A stretch of 34,863 bases of DNA, from NCBI GenBank assembly GCA_031286755.1, contig JAITTX010000131.1, positions 1-34,863 of the forward strand, given 5' to 3'. The notes beneath the pieces were generated by a model, which saw only the letters and a program-made list of their open reading frames with translations, searched no databases and was not told the origin of the DNA. The DNA comes from Paraburkholderia sp. (GTDB lineage Bacteria > Pseudomonadota > Gammaproteobacteria > Burkholderiales > Burkholderiaceae). Shown piece after piece: positions 15,371 through 23,132 of the stretch; position 1 is the stretch's first letter, and each line of letters starts with the position of its first letter. Both the position numbers and the translations under genes were made by a program.

Positions 15371-16357
15371 ATGCGCACGTTCTCACTGGACACGCCGGCC
15401 GAAGGCGCGGCGGCCTCCTGGACAACGACCGCGTCGACGCGTAATGCGCGCGCCGGCCGCGAAGCCGCGCTCGGCCCCGACGCGCAACTCGCGCGCTTCG
15501 CTCGCGACGCGCTGATCGAGGAAGCGCGCCTCACGCCCAAGCCCGGGCTCGTGGACACACGCGGCAGCGGCGCGCACGTCGATCTCGATCTCGCGACGAT
15601 GCTGCGCTCCGCGCACGCGCTCGAACCCACCTTCGAAGCGCTCGCACGGGCTTCGCGCGGCGCGACGCCGGGCAGCGCGCTGCGCACCGACCTCGCGCGC
15701 ATCGGCCGTGCCGGCGAAGCCGCGATGATGCGCGCGACGGGCGGCAGCAATGCGCATCGCGGCGCGATCTGGATCGTTGGCCTTCTGGTTGCGGGCGCAA
15801 CCATCGTGCACGTGCCATCGGACGACGCGGGCGGCCATCCGCATGCCATGGCGATCGCCGAAACGGCGGCGCGGATCGCGCGCTTCGACGACCTGCTGGC
15901 ACCCACTGCACAGCCCGCGCAAAGCAACGGCGAACGCATGCGGCAGCGCCACAACGTGGGCGGCGCGCGGCGCGAGGCACAAGACGGTTTTCCGCACGTG
16001 ATACGCGTGGGCCTGCCCGCGCTGCATGCGGCGCGCGCGCAAGGGCACGGCGAAGCGGCCGCGCGCGTGGACGCCCTGCTCGCCATCATGGCCTCGCTCG
16101 ACGATACCTGCGTGCTGCACCGCGCGGGCCTGGCGGGCCGCGACGCCGCGCAAGCGGGCGCGCAGCGCGTGCGCGACGCGGGCGGCATCGCCACGCGCGC
16201 GGGCCGCGCCGCGTTCGACGCGCTCGAACGCGCGCTCCTCGCGCTCAACGCATCGCCGGGCGGCGCGGCCGATCTGCTCGCCGCGACGCTTTTCATCGAC
16301 AGACTGGTTCACCATCACCACCGCATCGGTGGGAGGACGGTTTCATGGAACAACTGA
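15371..16357 (+). CDS. mdcB: Triphosphoribosyl-dephospho-CoA synthase
   Basis: This encodes 328 residues. MdcB/CitG-type enzymes make 2'-(5''-triphosphoribosyl)-3'-dephospho-CoA from ATP and dephospho-CoA, the precursor of the malonate decarboxylase prosthetic group. Signatures are EEARLTPKPGLVDTRGSGAH near residue 58 and ATGGSNAHRGAIW near residue 128. The N-terminal 35 residues are variable and low in complexity. It starts 5 bases after mdcA and its end overlaps mdcC by 13 bases, and the mdcC ribosome binding site (GGGAGGA) lies within it. Confidence 0.94.
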   Translation: MRTFSLDTPAEGAAASWTTTASTRNARAGREAALGPDAQLARFARDALIEEARLTPKPGLVDTRGSGAHVDLDLATMLRSAHALEPTFEALARASRGATPGSALRTDLARIGRAGEAAMMRATGGSNAHRGAIWIVGLLVAGATIVHVPSDDAGGHPHAMAIAETAARIARFDDLLAPTAQPAQSNGERMRQRHNVGGARREAQDGFPHVIRVGLPALHAARAQGHGEAAARVDALLAIMASLDDTCVLHRAGLAGRDAAQAGAQRVRDAGGIATRAGRAAFDALERALLALNASPGGAADLLAATLFIDRLVHHHHRIGGRTVSWNN

Positions 16358-16659
16358 CATTCGACTATCCGGCGCAACGCGCCGTGACGACGCGCGCCCA
16401 CGTGGGCGTGGTGGGCTCGGGCGATCTCGAAGTGCTGTTGCAGCCCGCCAGCGCCATGCAGGCGCGCGTGGTCGTGCACACGAGCGTGGACGGCTACGGC
16501 CATATCTGGAAGAGCGTGCTCGACCGCTTCTTCACGCGCTACGACGGCGCGGCGCTCATCGAGATCAACGACTTCGGCGCAACGCCCGGCGTCGTGGCAC
16601 TGCGCCTGGCCGAAGCCGTGGAAGCGGCGCAGGACGACGCGCAAGGAGGCACGGCATGA
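16345..16659 (+). CDS. mdcC: Malonate decarboxylase acyl carrier protein (delta subunit)
   Basis: This encodes 104 residues, the expected size. The protein carries the phosphoribosyl-dephospho-CoA thiol arm on a serine; the attachment site is Ser25 in the motif VVGSGDLEVLL. It delivers acetyl and malonyl groups to MdcA and MdcD-E. The distal part (HTSVDGYGHIWKSVLDRF, EINDFGATPGVV) is typical. The start has GGGAGGA upstream within mdcB. The stop overlaps the mdcD start as ATGA, which points to translational coupling. Confidence 0.95.
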   Translation: MEQLTFDYPAQRAVTTRAHVGVVGSGDLEVLLQPASAMQARVVVHTSVDGYGHIWKSVLDRFFTRYDGAALIEINDFGATPGVVALRLAEAVEAAQDDAQGGTA

Positions 16660-17540
16660 GCGCGGGTACGAATACGCAAACCCTGCTGCGCGAAAGCTTC
16701 ATCGAGCTCTCCGCGCGCGAGCGCGCCACTGCCGTGCTGGACAAGGGCAGCTTCCGCGAGCTGCTCGGCCCGTTCGATCGCATCGAGTCGCCGTGGCTGC
16801 CGTTGCAGGGCATCGTCTGCCAGGCCGATGATGGCGCCGTGATCGCACGCGGCACGCTCGACGGCGAGCCAGCCGTCGTGTGCGCGATCGAATCCGCGTT
16901 CCAGGGCGGCAGCATCGGCGAGGTGTCGGGCAGCAAGATCGCCGCCGCGCTCGAACTCGCGCTTGCCGACTGCGAGCGCGGCAAGATCGTGCGCCCCATC
17001 GTGCTGTTCGAGACTGGTGGCGTGCGTCTGCAAGAAGCCAATCTCGGCCTTGCCGTGATCGCGGAGATCCAGTCGGCCATCGTCGCGCTGCGCCGCCACG
17101 TGCCCGTGGTGGGCGTGATCGCGGGCATGGTGGGCTGCTTCGGCGGCATGTCGCTCGCGGCGGGGCTGTGCTCGTATCTGGTGATGACGAAACAAGCACG
17201 TCTCGGCATGAACGGCCCCGAAGTGATCGAGCAGGAAGCCGGCATCGAGGAACTCGATTCGAGCGACCGCCGCCAGGTGTGGCAGCTGATCGGCGGCGAG
17301 CAGCGCGCGCGCACCGGTTATGCCGATGCGCTCGTGGAAGACGCCGTCGACGACGTGCGCGCGGCCGTGCGCGCCGCGTTCGCGCGCGGCGTGCCGCAGG
17401 CGCATCGCACCGAACAAGTGGACGCCACGCTCGCGAGGCTCGCCCAGATCGATCCCGCCAGCGTCGCCCCCGCAACGATGGGCGCGATGTTCGACACACC
17501 ATCGTCCTCATCTTCCCATGCACACGGAGAGCCCGCATGA
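16656..17540 (+). CDS. mdcD: Malonate decarboxylase beta subunit
   Basis: This encodes 294 residues. With MdcE it forms the decarboxylase that converts malonyl-S-ACP to acetyl-S-ACP and CO2, and it has the carboxyltransferase/crotonase-like fold of the biotin-dependent family. Conserved segments seen are FETGGVRLQEANLGL, GMVGCFGGMSLAAGLCSYLVM and MNGPEVIEQEAGIEELDSSDR. The start is the ATG of the ATGA overlap with mdcC, with AAGGAGG well placed 7 bases upstream. The tail contains a short Ser run (SSSSS). The stop overlaps mdcE by ATGA. Confidence 0.95.
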   Translation: MSAGTNTQTLLRESFIELSARERATAVLDKGSFRELLGPFDRIESPWLPLQGIVCQADDGAVIARGTLDGEPAVVCAIESAFQGGSIGEVSGSKIAAALELALADCERGKIVRPIVLFETGGVRLQEANLGLAVIAEIQSAIVALRRHVPVVGVIAGMVGCFGGMSLAAGLCSYLVMTKQARLGMNGPEVIEQEAGIEELDSSDRRQVWQLIGGEQRARTGYADALVEDAVDDVRAAVRAAFARGVPQAHRTEQVDATLARLAQIDPASVAPATMGAMFDTPSSSSSHAHGEPA

Positions 17541-18358
17541 GCGATACGAATTTGAGCCGGGGCGCGGTGTGGCTGCGCGCACTCGCGGGCACACCGAGCG
17601 ATGCATGCGCGCCGTGCGTGCAATATGCCGATGCATCGCTCGACGGAGAAACCGCGCGCTTCATCACGGTCGCCCCCGATCCCGATAACCGGTTTCCGCG
17701 CGCACGCGAAAATGTAGTGGGCCTCGAACAGGGCTGGCATCTCGCACAAGCGGTGCGCGGCGCGATTGCCGAAGACGCCGCCAGCGGCACGCGCCGCCCG
17801 ATCGTCGCCATCGTCGACGTGAAGAGCCAGGCGTACGGTTATCGCGAGGAAATGCTCGGCATCCACCTCGCCTGCGCGGCCGCCGTCGACGCCTACGCGA
17901 GCGCGCGCCTCGCAGGGCATCCCGTCGTGGCGCTGATCGTCGGCCCCGCCATGTCGGGCGCATTCCTCGCGCACGGCTATCAGGCGAACCGCATCGTCGC
18001 GCTCGATGCGCCCGGTACGATGGTGCACGCGATGGGCAAGGAAGCGGCGGCGCGCGTCACGCGGCGCAGCGTTGAAGATCTCGACGAACTCGGCGAGAAG
18101 ATCGTGCCGATGTCGTATTCGATGGCCTCGTTCGCAAAGCTCGGGCTGCTCGACGAATTGATCGCGGGCGTTAATGCCGATGCGCCCGACGACGCGCAAA
18201 TCGCGCGCGTGCGCGAGGTGCTGGCGCGCAGGGTGCGCGAAGCGCGCGCCGACCCGAGCGGCCTCGCACATCGTCTCGCGGGCGAAGCGGCACAACGCAC
18301 GCGCGCGGCGTCGATCGAGGTCCGCAAGCGGCTGGCTCAACAGTGGAACGCGAATTGA
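17537..18358 (+). CDS. mdcE: Malonate decarboxylase gamma subunit
   Basis: This encodes 273 residues, the partner of MdcD in the malonyl-S-ACP decarboxylase. Typical segments are VDVKSQAYGYREEMLGIHLA near residue 100, VGPAMSGAFLAHGYQANRI near residue 136 and DAPGTMVHAMGKEAAARVT. Soluble, with no signal peptide. It starts in an ATGA overlap with mdcD, and its stop overlaps the mdcG start as TGATG. This supports one tightly coupled translation unit from mdcC through mdcG. Confidence 0.94.
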   Translation: MSDTNLSRGAVWLRALAGTPSDACAPCVQYADASLDGETARFITVAPDPDNRFPRARENVVGLEQGWHLAQAVRGAIAEDAASGTRRPIVAIVDVKSQAYGYREEMLGIHLACAAAVDAYASARLAGHPVVALIVGPAMSGAFLAHGYQANRIVALDAPGTMVHAMGKEAAARVTRRSVEDLDELGEKIVPMSYSMASFAKLGLLDELIAGVNADAPDDAQIARVREVLARRVREARADPSGLAHRLAGEAAQRTRAASIEVRKRLAQQWNAN

Positions 18359-19044
18359 TGCGCGTGTGCGCCGCCCCGCCGTTCGCCCCCGACGCGCCGC
18401 GCGCAAGCGACGCGCGCTGGCGCCCGCACGACCTGCTTCGGCTCGCCCGCCTCACGCCCTTGGAAAGCGAACCCGGCTGGGTGCGCGCGGCATTCGCCCG
18501 CGCGCCGTTTGCGGTCGTGCGTCGTGCCGAGGCCGCGCCGGGCTTCGTGGCAGCAGGCATGCGCGGCACCGCGCGAGCAGAGCGCTTCGGTACGTGGATA
18601 GATGTTCAGGATATCGAATCGTCTGCATCACCCGAATCGCTGCTTGCGGTAACGCCCTCGCCCGGACGCGCCGCGCTCGGGGCGTTCGTGGCCCTCGCGG
18701 CATTGCGCGAAAACCAGGGCCCGCTGCGCGATTTCGTCTGGGGGCCAACGGGCAGCGCAGGCTTCGAACTCGCCGCGCAAGTCCCCGCGCTCACCGGGTC
18801 CAGCGATCTCGACGTGCTGATCCGCATGCCCCAGCGCACCGACCCGGCCACGATCCAGGCGCTCGCGGCCACGCTCGCACAGGCCGCGCAACATGCCGGC
18901 ACGTGCGTGGACGTCCAGGTGGAGACACCCGCGGGCGGCGTCGCGCTCGCCGAACTCGTGCTGCGGGCGCAAGGCAAGGCACGCGTGCTCGCGCGCGCGA
19001 GCGACGGTGCCCGCCTCGTCTCTGATCCATGGCAACCATCATGA
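18358..19044 (+). CDS. mdcG: Malonate decarboxylase holo-ACP synthase
   Basis: This encodes 228 residues. MdcG transfers the phosphoribosyl-dephospho-CoA group made by MdcB onto the serine of MdcC. It belongs to the nucleotidyltransferase superfamily; the motif GPTGSAGFELA followed by TGSSDLDVLIR shows the GS...D-x-D metal site near residues 128-150. The frame also offers a GTG at 18343, but the ATG at 18358 forms the TGATG overlap with mdcE and matches the pattern of the other junctions. It overlaps mdcH by a few bases. Confidence 0.92.
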   Translation: MRVCAAPPFAPDAPRASDARWRPHDLLRLARLTPLESEPGWVRAAFARAPFAVVRRAEAAPGFVAAGMRGTARAERFGTWIDVQDIESSASPESLLAVTPSPGRAALGAFVALAALRENQGPLRDFVWGPTGSAGFELAAQVPALTGSSDLDVLIRMPQRTDPATIQALAATLAQAAQHAGTCVDVQVETPAGGVALAELVLRAQGKARVLARASDGARLVSDPWQPS

Positions 19045-19976
19045 GCCTCGCCTGTCTCTTTCCCGGCCAGGGCGCGCAAAGCCCCGGCTTCCAGCACCGG
19101 CTGCCCGAGCACGAGATCGTGCGCGCCACGCTCGCCGAGGCCTCGGACACGCTTGGCATCGACGTGCTCGCGTTCGATAGCGCGGAGGCGCTGCAATCGA
19201 CCATCGCGGTGCAAATCGGCCTCGTGGCAGCCGGCGTGGCGCACGCCCGCCTGCTCGCACAGGCGGGGCTCACGCCGCAATTCAGTGCCGGCCTTTCGGT
19301 GGGCGCTTATCCGGCCGCCGTGTGCTGCGGCGCGCTCGCCTTCCCCGACGCCCTGCGCATGGTGAAAAAGCGCGCCGAGCTGATGGAGCTGGCGTGGCCA
19401 TCGGGCTATGGCCTCACGGCCGTCGCGGGGCTCAGCGAGACGCAGGTCGAAGCGCTCGCAAACGCGCAGGCGGAAGATAGCGACGCGCGCGTCTATGTCG
19501 CCAATGTCAACGCGCCTCGCCAGATCGTCGTGGCCGGCGCCGACCCGGCGCTCGAAGCTTTCGCCGTGCGCGCGCTCGCGGCGGGCGCGCGCAAGGCACA
19601 ACGGCTGGCGGTTTCCGTTCCTTCGCATTGCGAATTATTGGCCGATGCAACCGATCAACTCGTGGCATGGTCGCGCGACATTCCGTTTCGCTCGCCCGAA
19701 GGTGTCTATGTCGACAATCGCGGCGGACGCCCGCTCTATGACGGCGATGCGATTCGCGCCGACCTTGCCACCAACATGCGCTACACGGTGCGCTGGTTCG
19801 ATGCCCTCACCGTCATGATCGAGGCGGGCGCGACCGTGCTGGTCGAAGCACCGCCCGGCCAGGTGCTCACCGACATCGCACGCGAGCATTACCCCGAAGT
19901 GACGGCATTGAGCGCGGCCACGCTGCCGCCCGAGCGGCTCGCGGCCACCGTGCGGCGGCGCCTGGGCATGGATTGA
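19041..19976 (+). CDS. mdcH: Malonyl-CoA:ACP transacylase of malonate decarboxylase
   Basis: This encodes 311 residues. MdcH loads malonyl from malonyl-CoA onto MdcC, which starts the decarboxylation cycle. It is an FabD-like alpha/beta hydrolase: the N-terminal CLFPGQGAQSPG, the nucleophile Ser86 in GLSVGAYPAA and His196 in VPSHCELL are present. The start at 19041 gives an ATGA overlap with the mdcG stop; the in-frame ATG at 19029 would add four residues. It is the last recognisable mdc gene. The next gene on the right is on the opposite strand, and no mdcL/M genes follow. Confidence 0.93.
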   Translation: MSLACLFPGQGAQSPGFQHRLPEHEIVRATLAEASDTLGIDVLAFDSAEALQSTIAVQIGLVAAGVAHARLLAQAGLTPQFSAGLSVGAYPAAVCCGALAFPDALRMVKKRAELMELAWPSGYGLTAVAGLSETQVEALANAQAEDSDARVYVANVNAPRQIVVAGADPALEAFAVRALAAGARKAQRLAVSVPSHCELLADATDQLVAWSRDIPFRSPEGVYVDNRGGRPLYDGDAIRADLATNMRYTVRWFDALTVMIEAGATVLVEAPPGQVLTDIAREHYPEVTALSAATLPPERLAATVRRRLGMD

Positions 19977-20015
19977 CGGCGCACCAGTTATCGGCGTAAA
20001 TCCGCGAATAAAATA

Positions 20016-20029
20016 TTTATGCGCATAAA
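20016..20029. promoter_or_regulatory. 14-bp perfect palindrome in AT-rich gap
   Basis: TTTATGCGCATAAA is self-complementary over all 14 bases. It sits in a clearly AT-rich stretch (about 19990-20055) between the convergent mdcH and alkB genes. There is no U tract and no spacer loop, so it is more like a protein-binding site or DNA structure than a terminator. The regulator is unknown. Confidence 0.4.
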
Positions 20030-20119
20030 GTCAAATTGAATATATAGCGCAACATTCTTCGATAACGCGGAATTTCGGCGAAATCACACGCAACTTCCGC
20101 CAAAATCACGCCAACACGC

Positions 20120-20719
20120 TTATTTTTTGCGCAACTCGGGCATCACCACGCGAAACGTGAGATTCACCCGCTCGCCGTTTACCGCAGGCTCCTTGGGCAC
20201 GCGGTGGCGCCATTGCGCCTGGGTCTTGCCGTGCATCACCAGCAGGCTGCCGCTCGAAAGCGGGAATGAGCGCGTCACGCCGGTCGCGTTGTGGCGCAAG
20301 TCGAAGCGTCGCGTTGCGCCGAGGCTCAGCGAGGCAATCACGGGCTCCAGGCCGAGTTCGGGTTCGTGGTCGGCGTGCCAGCCCATGCTGTCCGTGCCGC
20401 TGCGGTAGCGGTTGAGCAGCACGCTGTTGAAGCGCACGCCGCAGAGCGCGGCAATGGCATCGCGCAGCTCGGCCACGGCCGGCGTCCACGGCTGCGGCAC
20501 GTTGCGGATTCCCGAATAGATATAGACGGCGCCGGGGTCGCCCTGCCATGCGGTCAGGCGCGGCTGGTCGACCCAGCCGCCAGGTGTGCGGATGCGCTCC
20601 TGGCGCCAGCCCGTTTCGGCGACGATGCGCGCAAGCCATTCGGCCGCCGCTGCGGGCGCGAGCCACGCGGGATGCCAGTCGACGTCGGGTTGCGGGGTAT
20701 CGTCGAAGAGATCGAACAT
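20120..20719 (-). CDS. alkB: AlkB-family Fe(II)/2-oxoglutarate dioxygenase
   Basis: This encodes 199 residues, closer to the shorter AlkB2/ABH2-like group than to E. coli AlkB (216 residues). The family repairs N-alkylated bases in DNA or RNA by oxidative dealkylation. The metal triad is His115 and Asp117 (GWHADHEPELG) and His172 (WRHRVPK); the 2-oxoglutarate-binding arginines are Arg184 and Arg190 (NGERVNLTFR). LNRYRSGTDSMG is also typical. It is convergent with mdcH and not part of an evident ada regulon here. Its nucleic acid substrate cannot be judged from sequence. Confidence 0.9.
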   Translation of the reverse strand: MFDLFDDTPQPDVDWHPAWLAPAAAAEWLARIVAETGWRQERIRTPGGWVDQPRLTAWQGDPGAVYIYSGIRNVPQPWTPAVAELRDAIAALCGVRFNSVLLNRYRSGTDSMGWHADHEPELGLEPVIASLSLGATRRFDLRHNATGVTRSFPLSSGSLLVMHGKTQAQWRHRVPKEPAVNGERVNLTFRVVMPELRKK

Positions 20720-20875
20720 CGGAAGTGCTTGAAGCGATTTGAACCGGTGAGACAGACGTGCAGTGTCGCACGAGAGCGGATTGCGCGACGTGGCTTGCCA
20801 CGCTTACCTCGGCGCGCGTCGTTGCATTTCGTTGCCCCCATCGCGCTCCGGCGCGAACCGAACCCGCTCGCCGCC

Positions 20876-21199
20876 TCAGGCCAGCAGTGCGATGTAGAAC
20901 ACCACCGCGCCGATGAGCGCGCCAACGAAACAAAAACCCTCGGGTGGCTCGTCGGTCGTGCGCGAACGCAGCCACGCCCCCGCCACGCCAAAGAAACCCG
21001 CTATGCCGAGCGCCACGAACACCATCACGACATCGAATAGCGCGCTGCGGCCAATCTCGAGAATGTCGACGTGCCTGATAGCGAAATACAGCACCACGGC
21101 CATGATCGAAAGCACGACCATCGGCAGCATGACATGACTACCTTCTCGACCCACATGACGACCATGAAGCCCTTGCACATCCGGCCTGGTGATTTTCAT
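20876..21199 (-). CDS. Small membrane protein, function unknown
   Basis: From the ATG at 21197-21199 this encodes 107 residues. Three hydrophobic segments lie at about residues 24-41 (LPMVVLSIMAVVLYFAI), 52-75 and 89-106 (FVGALIGAVVFYIALLA). A GGGGGAGA tract lies about 8 bases before this start. An internal ATG at 21130, right before the first helix, would give 84 residues and is a real alternative. I do not recognise the family. It reads in the same direction as alkB, 156 bases upstream of it. Confidence 0.6.
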   Translation of the reverse strand: MKITRPDVQGLHGRHVGREGSHVMLPMVVLSIMAVVLYFAIRHVDILEIGRSALFDVVMVFVALGIAGFFGVAGAWLRSRTTDEPPEGFCFVGALIGAVVFYIALLA

Positions 21200-21471
21200 G
21201 ACCCGTCTCCCCCAGAGCGCCCGAAACCGCACGGGCCTCGATTCGAGCATAGTCCATCGACGGGGCCGATTCAATGAACGTTTAATAGCGCACACGGGCC
21301 CGCAAGAAAATAGTGCGACGGCGGCCCAGGATTGGCAATCCAGGGTTATGCCGCAACGCCGCACCCGGCTCGCCGTGTTGCCGCTCGCGGTTTAGTTGCC
21401 CCTTCGTCGCCGCTCCGCGAGGCGCCCTTGCACGCCTGCCACAAGCTCGTTGCAGGCCGCAAGCGGCACGC

Positions 21472-21495
21472 GCACTGCATGCCGCCATGCAGTGC
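21472..21495. other. 10-bp stem-loop, TGCA-rich
   Basis: GCACTGCATG-CCGC-CATGCAGTGC is a perfect 10-bp inverted repeat with a 4-base loop, about 230 bases before the metallophosphoesterase start. No U tract follows, so it is not an ordinary terminator. Confidence 0.6.
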
Positions 21496-21562
21496 TGCAA
21501 TGCGCCGAAACAACCTCCGCCGCGCCCGGGCACGAACACCGCGCTGCCGGTAAAATGCGACG

Positions 21563-21581
21563 GATGCACGAGCAGTGCATC
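21563..21581. other. 7-bp stem-loop sharing the TGCA core
   Basis: GATGCAC-GAGCA-GTGCATC is a perfect 7-bp inverted repeat with a 5-base loop, 68 bases after the larger hairpin. Both stems contain TGCA with G/C flanks, so they may be related sites or parts of one folded RNA. Confidence 0.5.
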
Positions 21582-21722
21582 GGCACAAACCGCGTCGCAG
21601 GCCACCGGCCTCGCGTGATCCGGCCACACGCTGCGCGGTGCGCCGGGCTTCGGGCAGCGGGTGCCGATGCCCGCGCTTTCCACTCCATAGCCTGAGTTGT
21701 CCGAGCTCACCATCGGCCCGAC

Positions 21723-22880
21723 ATGCCCCGACTTTCGTTTCTGCTTCGCTTCATTTCCATAGGTGTGCTATTGCACATCTATGTCGGCTTCCGGCTGATT
21801 CCCGACCTGCCCGTGCCCGCCACGGGCAAGTGGCTCGCCGCGCTGTGGCTCGTGCTTTCCGTGCTGGCGATTCCGCCCGGCATGATGGCGCGCCGCTTCA
21901 AGCGCCAGCCGCTCGGCGACCGTCTCGCATGGACCGGCATGCTCGCGATGGGATTTTTCTCGTCGCTGCTCATGCTCACGATCGTGCGCGATCTCGTGCT
22001 CGCTTCGCTCATGACGGTCGCCTCGATCTGGCCGCACCGCATCGATCTCGCGAGCTGGCGCACCGGCAGCGCCGCCGCCGTGGTCGCGCTCGCCTTCTGC
22101 TCGAGCGCATTCGGCTTTTTCAACGCGCGGCGGCGCGCGCGCGTGCGCAGCGTCGACGTGCCGATCCGCGGGCTGCCCGCCGCGCTCGACGGCTTCACGA
22201 TCGTGCAGTTGAGCGACATTCACGTCGGCCCCACCATCAAGCACGATTACGTGGATGCCATCGTGCGCGCCGTGAACCAGCTCGACGCCGACGTGGTGGC
22301 GATCACCGGCGACGTCGTGGACGGCAGCGTGCAGCATCTCTCGAATCACACCGCGCCGCTCGGGCGGCTCGCGGCGCATCACGGCGTCTATCTCGTCACC
22401 GGCAATCACGAGTACTACTCGGGCGCCGACGCGTGGGTTGCCGAGTTCCGGCGCATCGGCCTCACGGTGCTGATGAACCAGCACGTGGTGATCGAGCACG
22501 GCGGCGCGCGGCTCGTGCTCGCGGGCGTGACCGATTACACGGGCGGCCACTTCGATCCCGCGCATCGCAGCGACCCGCAGGGCGCATTGCGCGGCGCGCC
22601 CGCCGACGTGGACACGCGCGTCCTGCTCGCCCATCAGCCGCGCACCGCGCACGCCGCCGCCGACGCGGGCTACACGCTGCAGCTATCGGGCCACACGCAC
22701 GGCGGACAGATCTTCCCGTGGAATTTCCTCGTGCGGCTGCAGCAGCCGTTCACGGCGGGCCTCGAAAAGCTCGGCAGCCTGTGGGTCTACACGAGCCGCG
22801 GCACGGGTTATTGGGGGCCGCCCAAGCGGCTCGGCGCGCCGTCGGAAATCACGCGCGTGCGGCTCGTCGGCGCGCGCTGA
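21723..22880 (+). CDS. Membrane-anchored metallophosphoesterase
   Basis: This encodes 385 residues. The N-terminal 135 residues contain about four membrane helices. From about residue 155 a calcineurin-like phosphoesterase domain follows, with all metal motifs: Asp165 and His167 (LSDIHVG), Asp197 (TGDVVDG), Asn228/His229 (GNHEYY), His304 (AHQPR) and His324/His326 (LSGHTHGGQ). The architecture matches the YkuE/YaeI-like group, some of which hydrolyse phospholipids such as UDP-diacylglucosamine, but the substrate here is unknown. No ribosome binding site is evident at 21723. The gene is followed by a 9-bp repeat array and an AI-2E-type permease. Confidence 0.9.
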   Translation: MPRLSFLLRFISIGVLLHIYVGFRLIPDLPVPATGKWLAALWLVLSVLAIPPGMMARRFKRQPLGDRLAWTGMLAMGFFSSLLMLTIVRDLVLASLMTVASIWPHRIDLASWRTGSAAAVVALAFCSSAFGFFNARRRARVRSVDVPIRGLPAALDGFTIVQLSDIHVGPTIKHDYVDAIVRAVNQLDADVVAITGDVVDGSVQHLSNHTAPLGRLAAHHGVYLVTGNHEYYSGADAWVAEFRRIGLTVLMNQHVVIEHGGARLVLAGVTDYTGGHFDPAHRSDPQGALRGAPADVDTRVLLAHQPRTAHAAADAGYTLQLSGHTHGGQIFPWNFLVRLQQPFTAGLEKLGSLWVYTSRGTGYWGPPKRLGAPSEITRVRLVGAR

Positions 22881-22941
22881 GTCGGCTGGGGCGGTCTCCG
22901 CAAACCGTTGTGCGCGCATCCAACCCACACCGGCCGCGCGC

Positions 22942-22986
22942 CCTGCCGCCCCTGCCGCCCCTGCCGCCCCTGCCGCCCCTGCCGCC
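22942..22986 (+). repeat. Five perfect tandem 9-bp units
   Basis: CCTGCCGCC is repeated five times without a mismatch (22942-22986), beginning 61 bases after the metallophosphoesterase stop and ending 146 bases before the permease start. Perfect identity indicates recent expansion or slippage. It is C-rich on this strand and G-rich on the other. Confidence 0.9.
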
Positions 22987-23132
22987 AGCTTCGCGCGAAA
23001 TGCCGCAGGGCCGCCCATCCAGACGGTGCGCAAGCTGCCGCCAGCGGCCCGCGCGAGGCCGTATCATGATTGACCACGCCACTCGTTCGCACGGGTTGGC
23101 GCTCGCCCGGCATCCACAGGAATTCATCGCTC

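Larger units (their letters stand above)
21200..21722. other. 523-base region without a convincing gene
   Basis: Several overlapping open frames exist on both strands, but their translations are Arg/Ala/Cys-rich, mutually antisense and unlike proteins. The region is the divergent leader between the small membrane protein and the metallophosphoesterase. It contains two TGCA-rich hairpins (21472-21495 and 21563-21581). It could hold a long leader or a small RNA; no clear promoter pair was seen. Confidence 0.45.

Noticed and set aside
13623-15425. 600-residue open frame on the minus strand
   Set aside because: It lies antisense to mdcA, which has clear family motifs; composition is typical of shadow frames.
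18343-18357. GTG start for mdcG
   Set aside because: The ATG at 18358 overlaps the mdcE stop as TGATG, consistent with the other coupled junctions, whereas the GTG lacks a better signal.
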